Of a stretch of 45,640 bases of DNA, positions 5,969-14,095 are shown in pieces (the stretch's first letter is position 1; each line of letters opens with the position of its first letter). Both the position numbers and the translations under genes were made by a program. The notes beneath the pieces were generated by a model. The model saw only the letters and a list, made by a program, of their open reading frames with translations, did not search any database and was not told the origin of the DNA. The DNA is taken from the IMG/VR virus record IMGVR_UViG_3300027833_001544, positions 1-45,640 of that record. One strand, given 5' to 3'. The DNA is from a virus.

Positions 5969-8212
5969 ATGGTTGACGAACCACAGCAAGACATTAATGA
6001 CCCAAAGAATAACGATGAAGTCGAAGCCAAACCTAAATCAAAGCCAAAAGAAAAGGCTGCTGAAAAAGGTAAAGACGGCAAGCGTAAAATTAAGAATTTT
6101 AAAGGGTTTGATGCAGGAAAATATATCGATGTTGAGCCAGTATTAAATGAAATGGCATCAACCAAACCCGCTGTTATAACTTTTGGAAGAATGAACCCAA
6201 TTACAGTTGGCCATGAAAAATTGGCTAATGCAGTTGCGAGTCAAGCCAAAAACAGTGGTGGTGTTGGTTATATTTACCTTTCACAATCACAAGATAAAAA
6301 CAAAAATCCATTAAGCTATAATGATAAAATTAAATATGCTCAAAAGGCGTTTGGTAAAATCGTTATTAAATCAAAAGCAAGAACTATTATTGAAGTGATG
6401 GCTGAGTTGAGTGGTAAACATAAAGATGTCATAGTAGTTGTTGGATCTGACAGAGTAAAAGAATTTGATAGATTACTAAACAAATATAATAAATCATCAG
6501 CAGGTTATATATTTAATAATATTACAGTTGTATCAGCAGGGCAACGCGATCCTGACGCCGAAGGTGTTAAGGGAATGTCTGGAACTAAAATGCGTGGGTT
6601 TGCCATGGATAATGATGTTAAGAGTTTTGCAACCGGATTACCAAGTAAATTGAAAACAACCGCAGCTGCGATATTAGCCGACGTGCGAAAGGGAATGAAC
6701 ATGTCAGAAGATAACGATAACGAATTTGAAAACATTGAAGATTTTGTAGAGGATACGGCAGAGCTTGACGAAGTTCTAGATCGTATGCAGCGAAGAGCTA
6801 TCGGTATTAGGATGCGTAAAAACAGATTTAAAATGAAACGTGGTAGAGAAAAAGCTGCTCGACGAACTGCAACCATGGAAATTCTAAAGAAACGGGCCCG
6901 CAAACAAGCAATAAGAAATCTTAAAGACCGTTTTGCAAAAAATAAACGATATGCTGATATGTCGTCTGGTGAAAAGATTGTAATTGATAAACGTGTTGCT
7001 AAATTCTCTAAACAAAGATTAGATGCAATGGCTCGAAAGCTATTACCAAAGGTTAAAGTTAAAGAGCGCGAACGTAAACTAGCCATGAATAAATCTAAGA
7101 ACGAAAGTCTAAACCTACAATTTGAAAACTTTGTAGCAGAAGCTCATAACCCAAAACATGTAAGAATGGCAGTAGGCATTGCCGCTGATAAAAAATATGG
7201 TAATAACATGTCAGGCGCATCAAAGGCTATTAATAAAATTGCTAAGGGTTTATCTGACCACCCTCAAGTTGCTGCGGTACTTAAACGTAAAAACGAAGAC
7301 TTAGAAGAGAACCATATTTGGGGACAACGTCAAGGTAAACGCCCTCATATGCTTTTAGATAGAAACGGTAAAACAAAATTTGATAAACGTTTCAAAATGT
7401 ATAGACCAAAACTTGATGAAAGCATTAACGAGTTTGACATTATACATATTACAGATTTAATGGAATCAACAGAGTCGTATATCAAAGAAGATGCTGCTGA
7501 TAAATCTCTGGCTAAAAAATCTGAGAAATCTGGTATGCCGCAAGGTGTTTTAAAACAAGTATATAACCGTGGCGTAGCTGCGTGGAAAACTGGTCATAGA
7601 CCTGGAACTACACCAGAGCAATGGGGACATGCAAGAGTTAATTCTTTTATAACCAAATCTTCTGGTACATGGGGCAAAGCTGATAAAGACTTAGCTTCCA
7701 AAGTACGCAAAGAAGAAGTTGAACTTGAAGAAAATTATAAAATTACTAAAATGTATAATCCAACAACGAAAAAATCTCGTACAGCTGGGAAGAGTACAGC
7801 AACATTCGCTGTACATACACATGATCGTAAATACTTTAAAGAGTTTCCAAATCAAAAAGATGCTCAAAACCATATGAAATCTCTTGGTAAAAAAGAAGAA
7901 GCTGAACTTGATGAAATGGATTTCTCTATTAAATCAGTAAAGAAATCTGGATTATCAAATCTTAAAAAAGCAAACAACTTTGATAAATTAAAATCAGATA
8001 TTGCTAAAATGAGAGACAAACTTAATAAAGATAAAGGTCTCAAAACTGAAGCAGAGATTAATGAGCTAGACAAGGATACGCTTGCTAACTATGCTAATAA
8101 AGCAGTTAAAGATAAAGAAGATGCAAAGTATTCTAAAGATAGCGCTCAAAATTCTAAAACAGCTAATTTTACTCGTAAAATGTTAAAAAGCGATAAGGAA
8201 AGCAAAGAATGA
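5969..8212 (+). CDS. Nucleotidyltransferase fused to basic and repeat-rich phage domains
   Basis: A 747-residue protein; the start at 5969 has AGGA 9 bases upstream. After a Lys/Glu-rich head, residues 67-240 form a cytidylyltransferase-like domain: ITFGRMNP, T-V-G-H at 79-82 (the HxGH motif with Thr for the first His), VVVGSDRVKEF, and GMSGTKMR at 202-209 in place of ISSTxxR. Residues 270-375 are highly basic, with R/K-rich helices ending KLLPKVK, as in a protein widespread in marine T4-like phages. Residues 508-580 match a conserved phage segment (SGMPQGVLKQVYNRG, DUF5872-like). Acidic L-x-E motifs (LNEM, FVAEA, LEEN, LDEM, INEL) resemble gp21 prohead-protease sites, so it may be cut and packaged. 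Nucleotide substrate unknown. Confidence 0.75.
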   Translation: MVDEPQQDINDPKNNDEVEAKPKSKPKEKAAEKGKDGKRKIKNFKGFDAGKYIDVEPVLNEMASTKPAVITFGRMNPITVGHEKLANAVASQAKNSGGVGYIYLSQSQDKNKNPLSYNDKIKYAQKAFGKIVIKSKARTIIEVMAELSGKHKDVIVVVGSDRVKEFDRLLNKYNKSSAGYIFNNITVVSAGQRDPDAEGVKGMSGTKMRGFAMDNDVKSFATGLPSKLKTTAAAILADVRKGMNMSEDNDNEFENIEDFVEDTAELDEVLDRMQRRAIGIRMRKNRFKMKRGREKAARRTATMEILKKRARKQAIRNLKDRFAKNKRYADMSSGEKIVIDKRVAKFSKQRLDAMARKLLPKVKVKERERKLAMNKSKNESLNLQFENFVAEAHNPKHVRMAVGIAADKKYGNNMSGASKAINKIAKGLSDHPQVAAVLKRKNEDLEENHIWGQRQGKRPHMLLDRNGKTKFDKRFKMYRPKLDESINEFDIIHITDLMESTESYIKEDAADKSLAKKSEKSGMPQGVLKQVYNRGVAAWKTGHRPGTTPEQWGHARVNSFITKSSGTWGKADKDLASKVRKEEVELEENYKITKMYNPTTKKSRTAGKSTATFAVHTHDRKYFKEFPNQKDAQNHMKSLGKKEEAELDEMDFSIKSVKKSGLSNLKKANNFDKLKSDIAKMRDKLNKDKGLKTEAEINELDKDTLANYANKAVKDKEDAKYSKDSAQNSKTANFTRKMLKSDKESKE

Positions 8213-8418
8213 AAAAGTTTAAAGCATTCGTAAAGGCAGGTGCTGGTGACGTAGGCACTGACGAACTCGTTAAAACTCTTAAAGATGACACTCCAATGGC
8301 AGAAGCCTGTTGGGACTCACATAAACAAGTAGGTATGAAGAAAAAAGGAAACAAAATGGTTCCTAATTGCGTACCTAAAAACGAAGATGCCGAATACGAT
8401 AACGAGTTTGGCGGTTAA
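8209..8418 (+). CDS. Small conserved phage protein with MKKFKAF leader
   Basis: A 69-residue protein overlapping the stop of the large upstream gene (ATGA). The start MKKFKAFVKAG is a variant of the shared leader of the next six genes but lacks the Glu at position 10. The C-terminal part (CWDSHKQVGMKKKGNKMVP then NCVP) is a short motif I recognise from many phage genomes without known function. It may be a member of the putative packaged-protein family whose leader is not cleaved. Confidence 0.65.
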   Translation: MKKFKAFVKAGAGDVGTDELVKTLKDDTPMAEACWDSHKQVGMKKKGNKMVPNCVPKNEDAEYDNEFGG

Positions 8419-8419
8419 T

Positions 8420-8869
8420 GTGTTACGGTTTAAACAATATATGACTGAATATACTGTTAAGTCAATGGCAAAATACCATGAAATAACAGGCACAGAATTT
8501 ATTAAGCCTAAGGTTAAAGTATTAAAGTTACCAACAAAAAACGTAACTGATAATGATTTAATATATGCTCAATTAATGTATGGTCACCTAGAAAGCTATC
8601 AGTATGCGGATCTTGCATTTCCGGGTTCTACCAGAAAGACTAATACGTGGTTTAGTAAATATTCTAAAATAGCCAAAATATATGGCGAAGAAAACGACGC
8701 AGGCGACCATTTATCTGTTATGAGAAAAGTTGTTGAAATGACTAGTCAACGTAGTAAAAACTATAAATTAAATGGTAGAGAATGGAAATCTAGTAAACAA
8801 GGTAAAGCTTGGGATGCATGGGAAACTGAGCAAAGAAAAATTTATCCGGAGCAATGGCGCGATGATTAG
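8420..8869 (+). CDS. Putative capsid-targeted internal protein
   Basis: A 149-residue protein. The GTG at 8420 is chosen because it yields MLRFKQYMTE, matching the leader of the following genes, and begins two bases after the previous stop; a longer reading would run into the previous gene. The body (FPGSTRKTNTWFSKYSKI, then REWKSSKQGKAWDAWETEQR) is basic and unrecognised. Under the T4 internal-protein model it would be brought into the prohead and cut after Glu10. Confidence 0.6.
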   Translation: MLRFKQYMTEYTVKSMAKYHEITGTEFIKPKVKVLKLPTKNVTDNDLIYAQLMYGHLESYQYADLAFPGSTRKTNTWFSKYSKIAKIYGEENDAGDHLSVMRKVVEMTSQRSKNYKLNGREWKSSKQGKAWDAWETEQRKIYPEQWRDD

Positions 8870-9218
8870 GTTTAAGGCGCATTTAAATGAAGCGGTGGAT
8901 AGACCACCTAAATGGAAAAAAGATACTAGCGATGGCGAAGGTGGTGCTCAAATTATTGAATTCCCGAAGACTAAGGTTAAGTACAGGGTTTCAAAGTTCC
9001 TTGATACTGGTGACCGTCATAAAGGTGAATGGAATGTAGAAGGCTGGGATACGCGTCGTAAGGAATGGGTATGGGATGAAACTCTCGCTCCAAAGGCTTG
9101 GGCAAAAGAGCTTTGTATATACCGAGGTCAGTTTAAACACGATCAGTACGGATCACCAATTAAAAAACAACAAATTACAGATTATAGTAAAACATTTAAA
9201 TTTGACGGGCATTACTAA
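8862..9218 (+). CDS. Putative capsid-targeted internal protein
   Basis: A 118-residue protein. The start at 8862, inside the end of the previous gene, gives MIRFKAHLNE followed by AVDRPPKWKKD; GGAG lies 10 bases upstream. The body is Trp- and Lys-rich (WNVEGWDTRRKEWVWDE, KAWAKELCIYRGQFK) and looks like a compact basic domain. No family recognised. The leader fits the (L/I)-x-E cut pattern of T4 gp21 at L8-N9-E10. Confidence 0.6.
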   Translation: MIRFKAHLNEAVDRPPKWKKDTSDGEGGAQIIEFPKTKVKYRVSKFLDTGDRHKGEWNVEGWDTRRKEWVWDETLAPKAWAKELCIYRGQFKHDQYGSPIKKQQITDYSKTFKFDGHY

Positions 9219-9511
9219 TGAAAAGTTTTAAACAATATATTTCCGAAGGTATTAGAATTAAGTATATTCGCGACAAGAATATGGGAGTGCTTAAGATGCA
9301 GGATACTAAACAAAAATCTTGGGTTGAACTCCGTGGTAAGCCAAACTTTGAAACAAAATACGATGCTAAAGATCCGCTACACAAAGCCATAACTGCATTA
9401 CGCAAATCTGTTAATGTATCTGAGCTTATGAATGGCGAGCCCGTAGGTATTAATCCAAAACATCCTGACGCTAAAAAAGCGCTCGCAGCAATAAAGAAGC
9501 TAATGAAATGA
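9218..9511 (+). CDS. Putative capsid-targeted internal protein
   Basis: A 97-residue protein whose ATG shares its A with the previous stop (TAATG). It begins MKSFKQYISE, with I8-S9-E10 as a possible gp21 site. The remaining 87 residues are basic and of unknown function, ending in a small helix (KKALAAIKKLMK). Size, charge and leader all resemble T4 internal proteins IPI-IPIII (comparison from knowledge of T4). Confidence 0.6.
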   Translation: MKSFKQYISEGIRIKYIRDKNMGVLKMQDTKQKSWVELRGKPNFETKYDAKDPLHKAITALRKSVNVSELMNGEPVGINPKHPDAKKALAAIKKLMK

Positions 9512-10305
9512 AAAGATTTAAAACATACATAAATGAAATGTTTAACAAGGTTCATCCTACGCTTAAAAAAGAATTAGGAAGCCACGGTGATCACGCTATT
9601 GGAATGGCTGGATCAGATAAAGGTGTTGCAGTATCATTTGATAGACCTAAAGATTCTAATGCTTTAAAAAAGCAAATGTCTCAACACGGTTATAAAAATG
9701 TAACCAAAACAAAAAGTGGTTTAGCTGGTCATAATCATGTATATCATTTTAGCGAAAGTGTAAATGAAGAAACTGGAGACTTAAACGAAAGTGCACTAAC
9801 CGCACTTAGAGTTGCGACGAAAGCCCATTCTGGTCAAACGCGAAAAAGCGGTGGTAAATATATTGAGCATCCAAAAGAAGTTGCTCGATTTGTAAAAAAG
9901 TTTAAGAAATCAAACAATCTTTCGGCATTAGTACAGGCGGCGTATTTACACGATACTATTGAAGATACTGACACTACATATGCAGATTTAGTTAAACAGT
10001 TTGGAGCTCTTGTGGCTGACATGGTTAAAGAATTAACTACTGATAAACAAGCATCCGATGCTATTGGTAAAGGCGAGTACATTGCTAATAAAATGGCTAA
10101 GATGTCAAGTTGGTCACTAGTTATTAAACTTGCTGATAGATTAGCAAACGTGCAGGATATTGATACACGACCAGCAGCTTTCCAGAAAAAATATGCTGCA
10201 GACACTACTCTAGCAATAAAGCGTTTAAGATCTGACAGATATTTAAGTAAAACTCATAATAAAATCATTTCAGATATTGAAAAGAAAATTAAGGAATACG
10301 TATAA
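9508..10305 (+). CDS. RelA/SpoT-MESH1-type HD hydrolase with capsid-targeting-like leader
   Basis: A 265-residue protein. Residues 1-10 are MKRFKTYINE, the shared leader. Residues about 96-265 match the HD hydrolase domain of RelA/SpoT and small alarmone hydrolases (MESH1). Matches are RKSGGKYIEHPKEVA (H121), AAYLHDTIEDTDTT (H148, D149, E152, D153) and LVIKLADRLANVQDI (D210). The four expected metal ligands and the E-D catalytic pair are all present, and no synthetase domain follows. Known members remove the 3'-pyrophosphate from (p)ppGpp; MESH1 also dephosphorylates NADPH. A second possible protease site (DLNES, about 91-95) would free the HD domain. Co-location with other leader-bearing genes suggests packaging and injection; that part is inference. 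Confidence 0.8.
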   Translation: MKRFKTYINEMFNKVHPTLKKELGSHGDHAIGMAGSDKGVAVSFDRPKDSNALKKQMSQHGYKNVTKTKSGLAGHNHVYHFSESVNEETGDLNESALTALRVATKAHSGQTRKSGGKYIEHPKEVARFVKKFKKSNNLSALVQAAYLHDTIEDTDTTYADLVKQFGALVADMVKELTTDKQASDAIGKGEYIANKMAKMSSWSLVIKLADRLANVQDIDTRPAAFQKKYAADTTLAIKRLRSDRYLSKTHNKIISDIEKKIKEYV

Positions 10306-10949
10306 TGAAAAGTTTTAAAACACATATTAGTGAATTATATACTATCGGACATACGAGATCCTATGATGCTGGCGCCAATCGAGCAAAGCAAAATGTAAAA
10401 CATGGTTCAACTGATCCAAAGGATAAAAGATTTGGTACTAAACTCGGTGGTCAAAAAGGTGAGCATGGGGGTGCAGCATATAAAACTCCGGAAGATGCTA
10501 CTAAAGGCGCTAAGGCGTTAAAGAAAGAATTTCCGGGCAGAAAATACAGTGTATATAAAATGAAAGGTGATTTCGATAAAGACACTTATCATAGCAATAA
10601 AACTGGTATGAACCATGTAAAAAAAGATACTGAAATTACTCATAAAGTAGCTCATAATGTATCAGAAGAAAAAGATCCACGTTTAAAAAGAGCTGGCGTA
10701 GCCGGTTTTAATAAAGCTAAGGGGACTCCTTCGCATTCAACTAAAAGCCATATCGTTGTTGCTAAAGATGGTGATAAGGTAAAAACAATTCGTTTTGGTG
10801 AGCAAGGTGCTTCTACTGCAGGTGATCCTAAAAAAGGTGAGTCTGATAAGATGAAAGCAAAACGTAAATCATTTAAGGCACGCCACGGTAAAAACATTGC
10901 TAAGGGTAAAATGTCAGCTGCGTATTGGGCTGATAAGGTCAAATGGTAA
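10305..10949 (+). CDS. Putative capsid-targeted protein, DUF6321-like C-terminus
   Basis: A 214-residue protein with TAATG overlap and leader MKSFKTHISE. The C-terminal 90 residues (RLKRAGVAGFNKAKGTPSH, then TIRFGEQG, then KSFKARHGKNIAKGKMSAAYWA) are a basic domain seen in many phage genomes. I believe it is DUF6321, sometimes found as a stand-alone protein of unknown function. The middle (KTPEDATKGAKALKKEFPGRKY) looks like a second small domain. High Lys and His content fits a DNA-associated packaged protein. Confidence 0.65.
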   Translation: MKSFKTHISELYTIGHTRSYDAGANRAKQNVKHGSTDPKDKRFGTKLGGQKGEHGGAAYKTPEDATKGAKALKKEFPGRKYSVYKMKGDFDKDTYHSNKTGMNHVKKDTEITHKVAHNVSEEKDPRLKRAGVAGFNKAKGTPSHSTKSHIVVAKDGDKVKTIRFGEQGASTAGDPKKGESDKMKAKRKSFKARHGKNIAKGKMSAAYWADKVKW

Positions 10950-10955
10950 TTTTTT

Positions 10956-10963
10956 TATAAATA
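10956..10963 (+). promoter_or_regulatory. T4-type late promoter TATAAATA
   Basis: Exact late core in the 39-base gap before the 10989 gene, following a T-run. Predicted start near 10969, about 20 bases before the ATG. Confidence 0.6.
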
Positions 10964-10988
10964 AAGTAAATATTAAAGGAATACAGAA

Positions 10989-12656
10989 ATGAAAAGCTTT
11001 AAAAAACATTTTAATGAAACAAAAGACACACATTGTTCAGATGAATGCTGTGGCGCTGATGTTAAAGCTGAAGATTGCGATTGTTCTGCAGATTGCCCAC
11101 ATTGTAACTGCAATTCAGTTAAAGAAGCAGTGGAACCAGATTTAGATGAAGCTCTATTAGGTGAAGAAAGAGAATCTTATTATAGTTCTAAGAAGCATGC
11201 TTATAAGCCAAAGAGAAAAGAGTATGATCCACATAAAGTAGCAACTCAAGCGCATTTACAACACGCGCACGACTTCCATGATGTTGAAACTGATAAAGGA
11301 TACGATCGTTACCAGACATCTCGTCAAACGGTGCCTCATCACAAAGCTCAAGTAGGACACTTACATAAAGCCATGAAGGCTAATGCTACAGGTGATAAAG
11401 CTGCTTTAAAAAAGCATATGCATGATTACCATCATGGCAATGAAAATCATAAAATTAACAAATCTGGTACTTATCCGCATGCACACCATTTGCCTCATCA
11501 CGGCAGTTCCAATGTAAATGAAACATTTGATCCTAAACATCCAAAGGTTATGGCTGCTCGTAAAGCGGTCAAAAGTGGTACCTACAATGGTAATGTAGAC
11601 CGAAATGGTAATGCTATTGTACACATTGACGGTAAACCTCACACAGTAACTAAAGGCGATCCTGCTGCAAAGAATGAAGCACTTGATGAAATAAGTATGG
11701 ACACACTATCGAGCTACAAAGATAAAGCCAAGTATAGTAGAGACAAAGCTCAGAACTCAGCAGATGCTAACTATATGAGAGGCACAAAAGGTAGTGGTGG
11801 TAAAAACGATCCGGATATTAAAACGATGCAAAAACGTGATCGCGGTAAAGAATTATACTATAGTAATATAACTAATAAGCTAAGAAAACAATTAGCGGAT
11901 AAAAAAGAAGACGTTCAACTTGATGAATTATCACCTGCAACTTTAAAAAGCTATAAGAAAAAGTCATTAAAACAATACAAGCAATCAGCTAATAAAAGAA
12001 TGGCTGGTGGCGGAGATTATGGATCAGCGACAAAGGCAGCGCAAGACAAGCATCAAAAGAGATTTGATAAACGCCATAAAGGCATTGGTTCAGAAATTAA
12101 ACGTACAACCGATGATGATATTCACTTAAAAGATCCAAAAGGTCTTGTAAGAAAAAATCCAAAAGCAAATTCTATGACAGGCAAACCAGCTCCTTATAAA
12201 AATAGAGCTGAAAGTTTAGATGTCGATACATACGAATCAATGAACGAAGCTATTATCGACATTATTAACGAAAATAATATTACTATAGAAGAACTAGAAA
12301 ATATGACTGAAGAAGAACTTCAGGAATTATTACGTACTACTGGTAAAGTTATTGGTGGAACAGCAAAGGCTGCATATGGGCTTTCAAGGCTTGCAGGAAG
12401 AGGCATTAAAGCAGTAGGAAAAGCTGCGGTGATGAATAAACAAGGTAATGTTCGTGGCACGCAGGCGGCTAAAACCGACGCAGCAAAAGCTAAAAATGAC
12501 AAACTTCAGTCTACATTAGACAGTATACGAGATAAAAGAAGAGATAATGTTAAACAGAAACTTGCTATAAGAACATCTAATAGATTGAAAAGACAAATAG
12601 ACAGATCTAAGGCGAAGCTGAAACAAACTCAAAATAAACCAAAACCAAGTAATTAA
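10989..12656 (+). CDS. Large putative capsid-targeted Cys/His-rich repeat protein
   Basis: A 555-residue protein with leader MKSFKKHFNE and an AAAGGA ribosome site. Residues 16-41 hold eight cysteines in CC, CxC and CPHCNC clusters, suggesting bound metal. Residues 70-171 are very His-rich. Two copies of a module, D-E-[IL]-S-x-x-T-L-x-S-Y with a Lys-rich tail, begin near residues 233 and 312; a third copy ends the 5969 protein. Residues 425-447 are strongly acidic (IEELENMTEEELQELL). The last 100 residues are very basic, histone-like and Lys/Arg/Ala-rich. Repeated L-D-E/L-x-E motifs may be prohead-protease sites, so it may be a polyprotein of packaged peptides. No enzyme domain recognised. 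Confidence 0.65.
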   Translation: MKSFKKHFNETKDTHCSDECCGADVKAEDCDCSADCPHCNCNSVKEAVEPDLDEALLGEERESYYSSKKHAYKPKRKEYDPHKVATQAHLQHAHDFHDVETDKGYDRYQTSRQTVPHHKAQVGHLHKAMKANATGDKAALKKHMHDYHHGNENHKINKSGTYPHAHHLPHHGSSNVNETFDPKHPKVMAARKAVKSGTYNGNVDRNGNAIVHIDGKPHTVTKGDPAAKNEALDEISMDTLSSYKDKAKYSRDKAQNSADANYMRGTKGSGGKNDPDIKTMQKRDRGKELYYSNITNKLRKQLADKKEDVQLDELSPATLKSYKKKSLKQYKQSANKRMAGGGDYGSATKAAQDKHQKRFDKRHKGIGSEIKRTTDDDIHLKDPKGLVRKNPKANSMTGKPAPYKNRAESLDVDTYESMNEAIIDIINENNITIEELENMTEEELQELLRTTGKVIGGTAKAAYGLSRLAGRGIKAVGKAAVMNKQGNVRGTQAAKTDAAKAKNDKLQSTLDSIRDKRRDNVKQKLAIRTSNRLKRQIDRSKAKLKQTQNKPKPSN

Positions 12657-12680
12657 TAAACCTCATTAAGGAGAACTACA

Positions 12681-12986
12681 ATGGGATCATGGGCAAAACT
12701 AGATAACGCGGCATCAGCACCAAAATGGCTGTCTGCAACTGCATCTAATCCAAACAAATCAAACGATAAAGATAACGCAGTTTTCGTTTCTGACGAAGAA
12801 GCAGCATTAGCATCTAACCGAGCAAAAGGTCTTACAGGACCGGGTTGGTGGTCATATCACACAGCTAACAGCCGTCACTTTGCGGAATGTTTAGTACCAA
12901 TGAAGGGCGGAACATGTGCAAACGCTGATGTTGGTGACTTAGGTGTTAGTGGTACAGGCGACGATGCAGTAGCTGAAGATACATAA
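12681..12986 (+). CDS. Small virion-type protein
   Basis: A 101-residue protein with AAGGAG 8 bases upstream. It is rich in Ala/Gly/Ser/Asp with a Trp-Trp pair (GPGWWSYHT), begins MGSWAKLDNA and has no membrane segment or enzyme motif. The strong ribosome site suggests high expression. A minor head or decoration protein is plausible from context only. Confidence 0.55.
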   Translation: MGSWAKLDNAASAPKWLSATASNPNKSNDKDNAVFVSDEEAALASNRAKGLTGPGWWSYHTANSRHFAECLVPMKGGTCANADVGDLGVSGTGDDAVAEDT

Positions 12987-12992
12987 AACATT

Positions 12993-13367
12993 ATGATATT
13001 AACAGAATCAACCTTTCTGTTATTTGCTTCGAAGTATTACGACAATCCAAATTGTACCGATACCGTCGAATTTTATGAGGACTTGAAGAGATTTCAGTAT
13101 TTACGTAAACTATTTGGTAGATACAAACAAGATAATGATTTGAAAGAAAGGCTGATTCTGAATCACTTGATCGTTATATATAATATCTTTGGACCAGAAG
13201 CAACTAACATGCTTTTTATGAAACTACATGAATACCACGAATTTTTAAAACCATTTGTGGTATATTTAAACTTTATGCCTAGCGTCGTTTCTTACGACGA
13301 ATATGTCATACATAAAGATAGTATAGAATCAGATAAATACATTAGCGAACTGCTAAAAGGAATATAA
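12993..13367 (+). CDS. Conserved marine T4-like phage protein (DUF7207-like)
   Basis: A 124-residue helical protein. The stretch EFYEDLKRFQYLRKLFGRYK followed by LKERLILNHLIVIYNIFG matches a protein I recognise from cyanophage and pelagiphage T4-like genomes, always near the next gene. Function unknown. It has no clear ribosome site and sits 6 bases after the previous stop, so it is probably translated by coupling. Confidence 0.65.
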   Translation: MILTESTFLLFASKYYDNPNCTDTVEFYEDLKRFQYLRKLFGRYKQDNDLKERLILNHLIVIYNIFGPEATNMLFMKLHEYHEFLKPFVVYLNFMPSVVSYDEYVIHKDSIESDKYISELLKGI

Positions 13368-13369
13368 AC

Positions 13370-14095
13370 ATGGTTGTAGATCTATTTATGGTATACCAAT
13401 TTATCCGTCGTCTAGCAACTCCATTTGAAAAGTGGGATGCATATAAAGAAGGCATTATTGATAAAGATGGTAAAGTACTAATTAAATCAAAAGATTTAAA
13501 TACTAAAAAACAACGTGCCGCATGGCGTATCTTTGATCGTATGATTGCTAACCTGAAGAAATTACTCGCCAAAGTCCCAGGTGGTAGTTCAAAACTAGCA
13601 TCATATGCAGCTGCTCTCTTTTTGATTAGAGAATATAAAGCATTTACTGATGAGGATATGTTTTTAAACGAAGATATTACTGATAACCAATTAGATGAAT
13701 CAATGGTATTATTTTCTAGTAGATATAACTATTATAACACACTTGCAGAGAATGTCAATAGAAAAAATGAAGCTTTCGGCAGAGCAAGATTTAAACAGCA
13801 GTTAGCTAAACGCGGAATGGATGTTGATAAGATCCACAATCAAAACGTTAAAGATGCCGAAGCTGCAAAGAAAAGACGAGAAAGAGCATCATCTGATTTA
13901 AAATCATTTAGACAAAAGAATAACATTGATGCAAAACCAGAAATACAAGAAGAGCCAGTAAATAATGTTGGTGGCGGAAATATAGCTGGTATGGATGGCG
14001 GTCATATGTCTAAAGCAGGGCAAAAGAAATGGACGTCAGGTAATAAGAGTTCAAAAAAGAAAAGACTAAGAGATATTATGGGAGACAATAAATGA
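13370..14095 (+). CDS. Conserved T4-like phage structural-type protein
   Basis: A 241-residue protein with AAAAGG ahead of the start. The N-terminal half (VYQFIRRLATPFEKWDAYK, GIIDKDGKVLIKSKDL, LLAKVPGGSSKLASYAAALF) matches a conserved protein of marine T4-like phages located among head and tail genes. The C-terminal half is Lys/Arg-rich and probably unstructured, ending KSSKKKRLRDIMGDNK. Function unknown; expected to be a virion or morphogenesis protein. Confidence 0.65.
   Translation: MVVDLFMVYQFIRRLATPFEKWDAYKEGIIDKDGKVLIKSKDLNTKKQRAAWRIFDRMIANLKKLLAKVPGGSSKLASYAAALFLIREYKAFTDEDMFLNEDITDNQLDESMVLFSSRYNYYNTLAENVNRKNEAFGRARFKQQLAKRGMDVDKIHNQNVKDAEAAKKRRERASSDLKSFRQKNNIDAKPEIQEEPVNNVGGGNIAGMDGGHMSKAGQKKWTSGNKSSKKKRLRDIMGDNK

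Noticed and set aside
6505-7086. 193-codon open frame on the minus strand
   Set aside because: It mirrors the Arg/Lys-rich part of the nucleotidyltransferase gene. The Leu/Ser/Arg-rich composition is the reverse translation of that region, and no minus-strand gene is supported anywhere in the window.
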